From: Sulfopaludibacter sp963815475
GTDB taxonomy: Bacteria > Acidobacteriota > Terriglobia > Bryobacterales > Bryobacteraceae
Reading direction: 5' to 3'
Length of the DNA stretch: 64,000 nucleotides
NCBI GenBank assembly: GCA_963815475.1
Contig: CAWFHD010000003.1
Span: forward strand, 5,146,001 to 5,210,000
The notes below the pieces were generated by a model that was not told where the DNA came from, made no database searches, and worked only from the letters and a program-made list of their open reading frames with translations. Of the stretch, positions 63,778 through 64,000 are shown in pieces (position 1 is the first letter of the stretch; each line of letters begins with the position of its first letter). Made by a program: the position numbers and the translations under genes.

Positions 63778-64000
63778 CTACCGCTCCACATCCGACCGCA
63801 CGATCCGTATCCCAAAAACCGATGGCGTCACCGACCGCCCATTGGCCACTTCGAATCGCACCGTAGCCTTCTTCTTATCCGCGATCCCTTCCGCCGCGAC
63901 CGGATACTCCACATCGAAGAACCGTGTGACCTGCTCCGGACTGCGCCGCGGTCCCGCCTGCTCGCCCACTTTCTTGCCATCCACAAGCACATCGCAAGCG
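63778..64000 (-). CDS. C-terminal end of a glycoside hydrolase (GH127/DUF6805-like)
   Basis: About 74 residues up to the window edge: VDGKKVGEQA, VTRFFDVEYPVAAEGIADKKK and VRFEVANGRSVTPSVFGIRIV. This is the beta-sandwich tail (DUF6805 type) found on beta-L-arabinofuranosidase-like GH127 proteins. It ends 21 bases before the truncated esterase, so the two probably formed a plant-polymer-degrading operon. Confidence 0.55.
   Translation of the reverse strand, partial: ACDVLVDGKKVGEQAGPRRSPEQVTRFFDVEYPVAAEGIADKKKATVRFEVANGRSVTPSVFGIRIVRSDVER

Noticed and set aside
1..64000. tRNA, rRNA genes and CRISPR arrays
   Set aside because: Looked for tRNA arms, conserved rRNA segments and regularly spaced direct repeats; none seen by eye, though a tRNA scan was not possible.

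Overview
The window is GC-rich and reads as a member of the Acidobacteriota, most likely the Solibacter/Bryobacter group. That is inferred from family content: two large Oar-type TonB-dependent receptors with N-terminal carboxypeptidase-regulatory domains, a duplicated MacB-like orphan permease of the acidobacterial type, an SBBP-repeat protein with the Solibacter-type C-terminal domain (TIGR03437), exported paralogous amidohydrolases, DUF5666 and DUF4142 proteins, and a winged-helix/membrane regulator beside a TonB receptor.

Layout. 0-5 kb: four exported amidohydrolase-superfamily genes, three in a minus-strand run joined by ATGA overlaps and one divergent. 5-6.3 kb: a translationally coupled HU-like / HU-TIR pair and a tiny lysine-rich exported peptide. 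6.4-10.9 kb: a DUF5666 protein and a TonB-dependent receptor, closed by a long hairpin. 11-12.4 kb: a cysteine-free Rrf2 regulator directly before cysK. 13.6-16.5 kb: a PAS/GAF histidine kinase and its single-domain response regulator. 16.7-21.2 kb: the conserved block rpmH-rnpA-yidD-yidC-jag-mnmE. 21.3-27.2 kb: an M16 peptidase, a DDAH-like hydrolase, a metY-type sulfhydrylase and a beta-propeller. 27.2-33 kb: an RND efflux operon (TolC, adaptor, pump). 33-45 kb: a di-heme peroxidase-like gene, esterases, the SBBP protein, an IPT-like/NlpC-like pair, and a small gene followed by a GIY-YIG-like gene. 45-53 kb: a second TonB receptor with its putative regulator, and an ADOP permease. 53-64 kb: accessory material (DUF4142, BON, crotonase, epoxide hydrolase, DinB-like, a DUF433/DUF5615 toxin-antitoxin pair, a lipoprotein, a beta-lactamase-like hydrolase, a truncated esterase and the end of a probable GH127-type enzyme).

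How the genes work together. The housekeeping core is ribosome/RNase P/membrane insertion (rpmH to mnmE). Sulfur assimilation appears twice (rrf2-cysK, metY). Much of the rest is exported or envelope machinery suited to a soil heterotroph: polymer uptake through TonB receptors, efflux, esterases and carbohydrate-active enzymes. Genes for immunity or conflict are few: HU-TIR and DUF433/DUF5615.

Quality caveat. Six genes are broken by apparent single-base indels: the response regulator, the DDAH-like gene, the RND pump (five shifts), the di-heme gene (three), the SBBP protein and the IPT-like protein. Ten of these twelve shifts look like one-base insertions, which fits residual long-read errors at least as well as real gene decay. 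I saw no rRNA, tRNA or CRISPR array. Several dispersed palindromic repeat families occur between genes.
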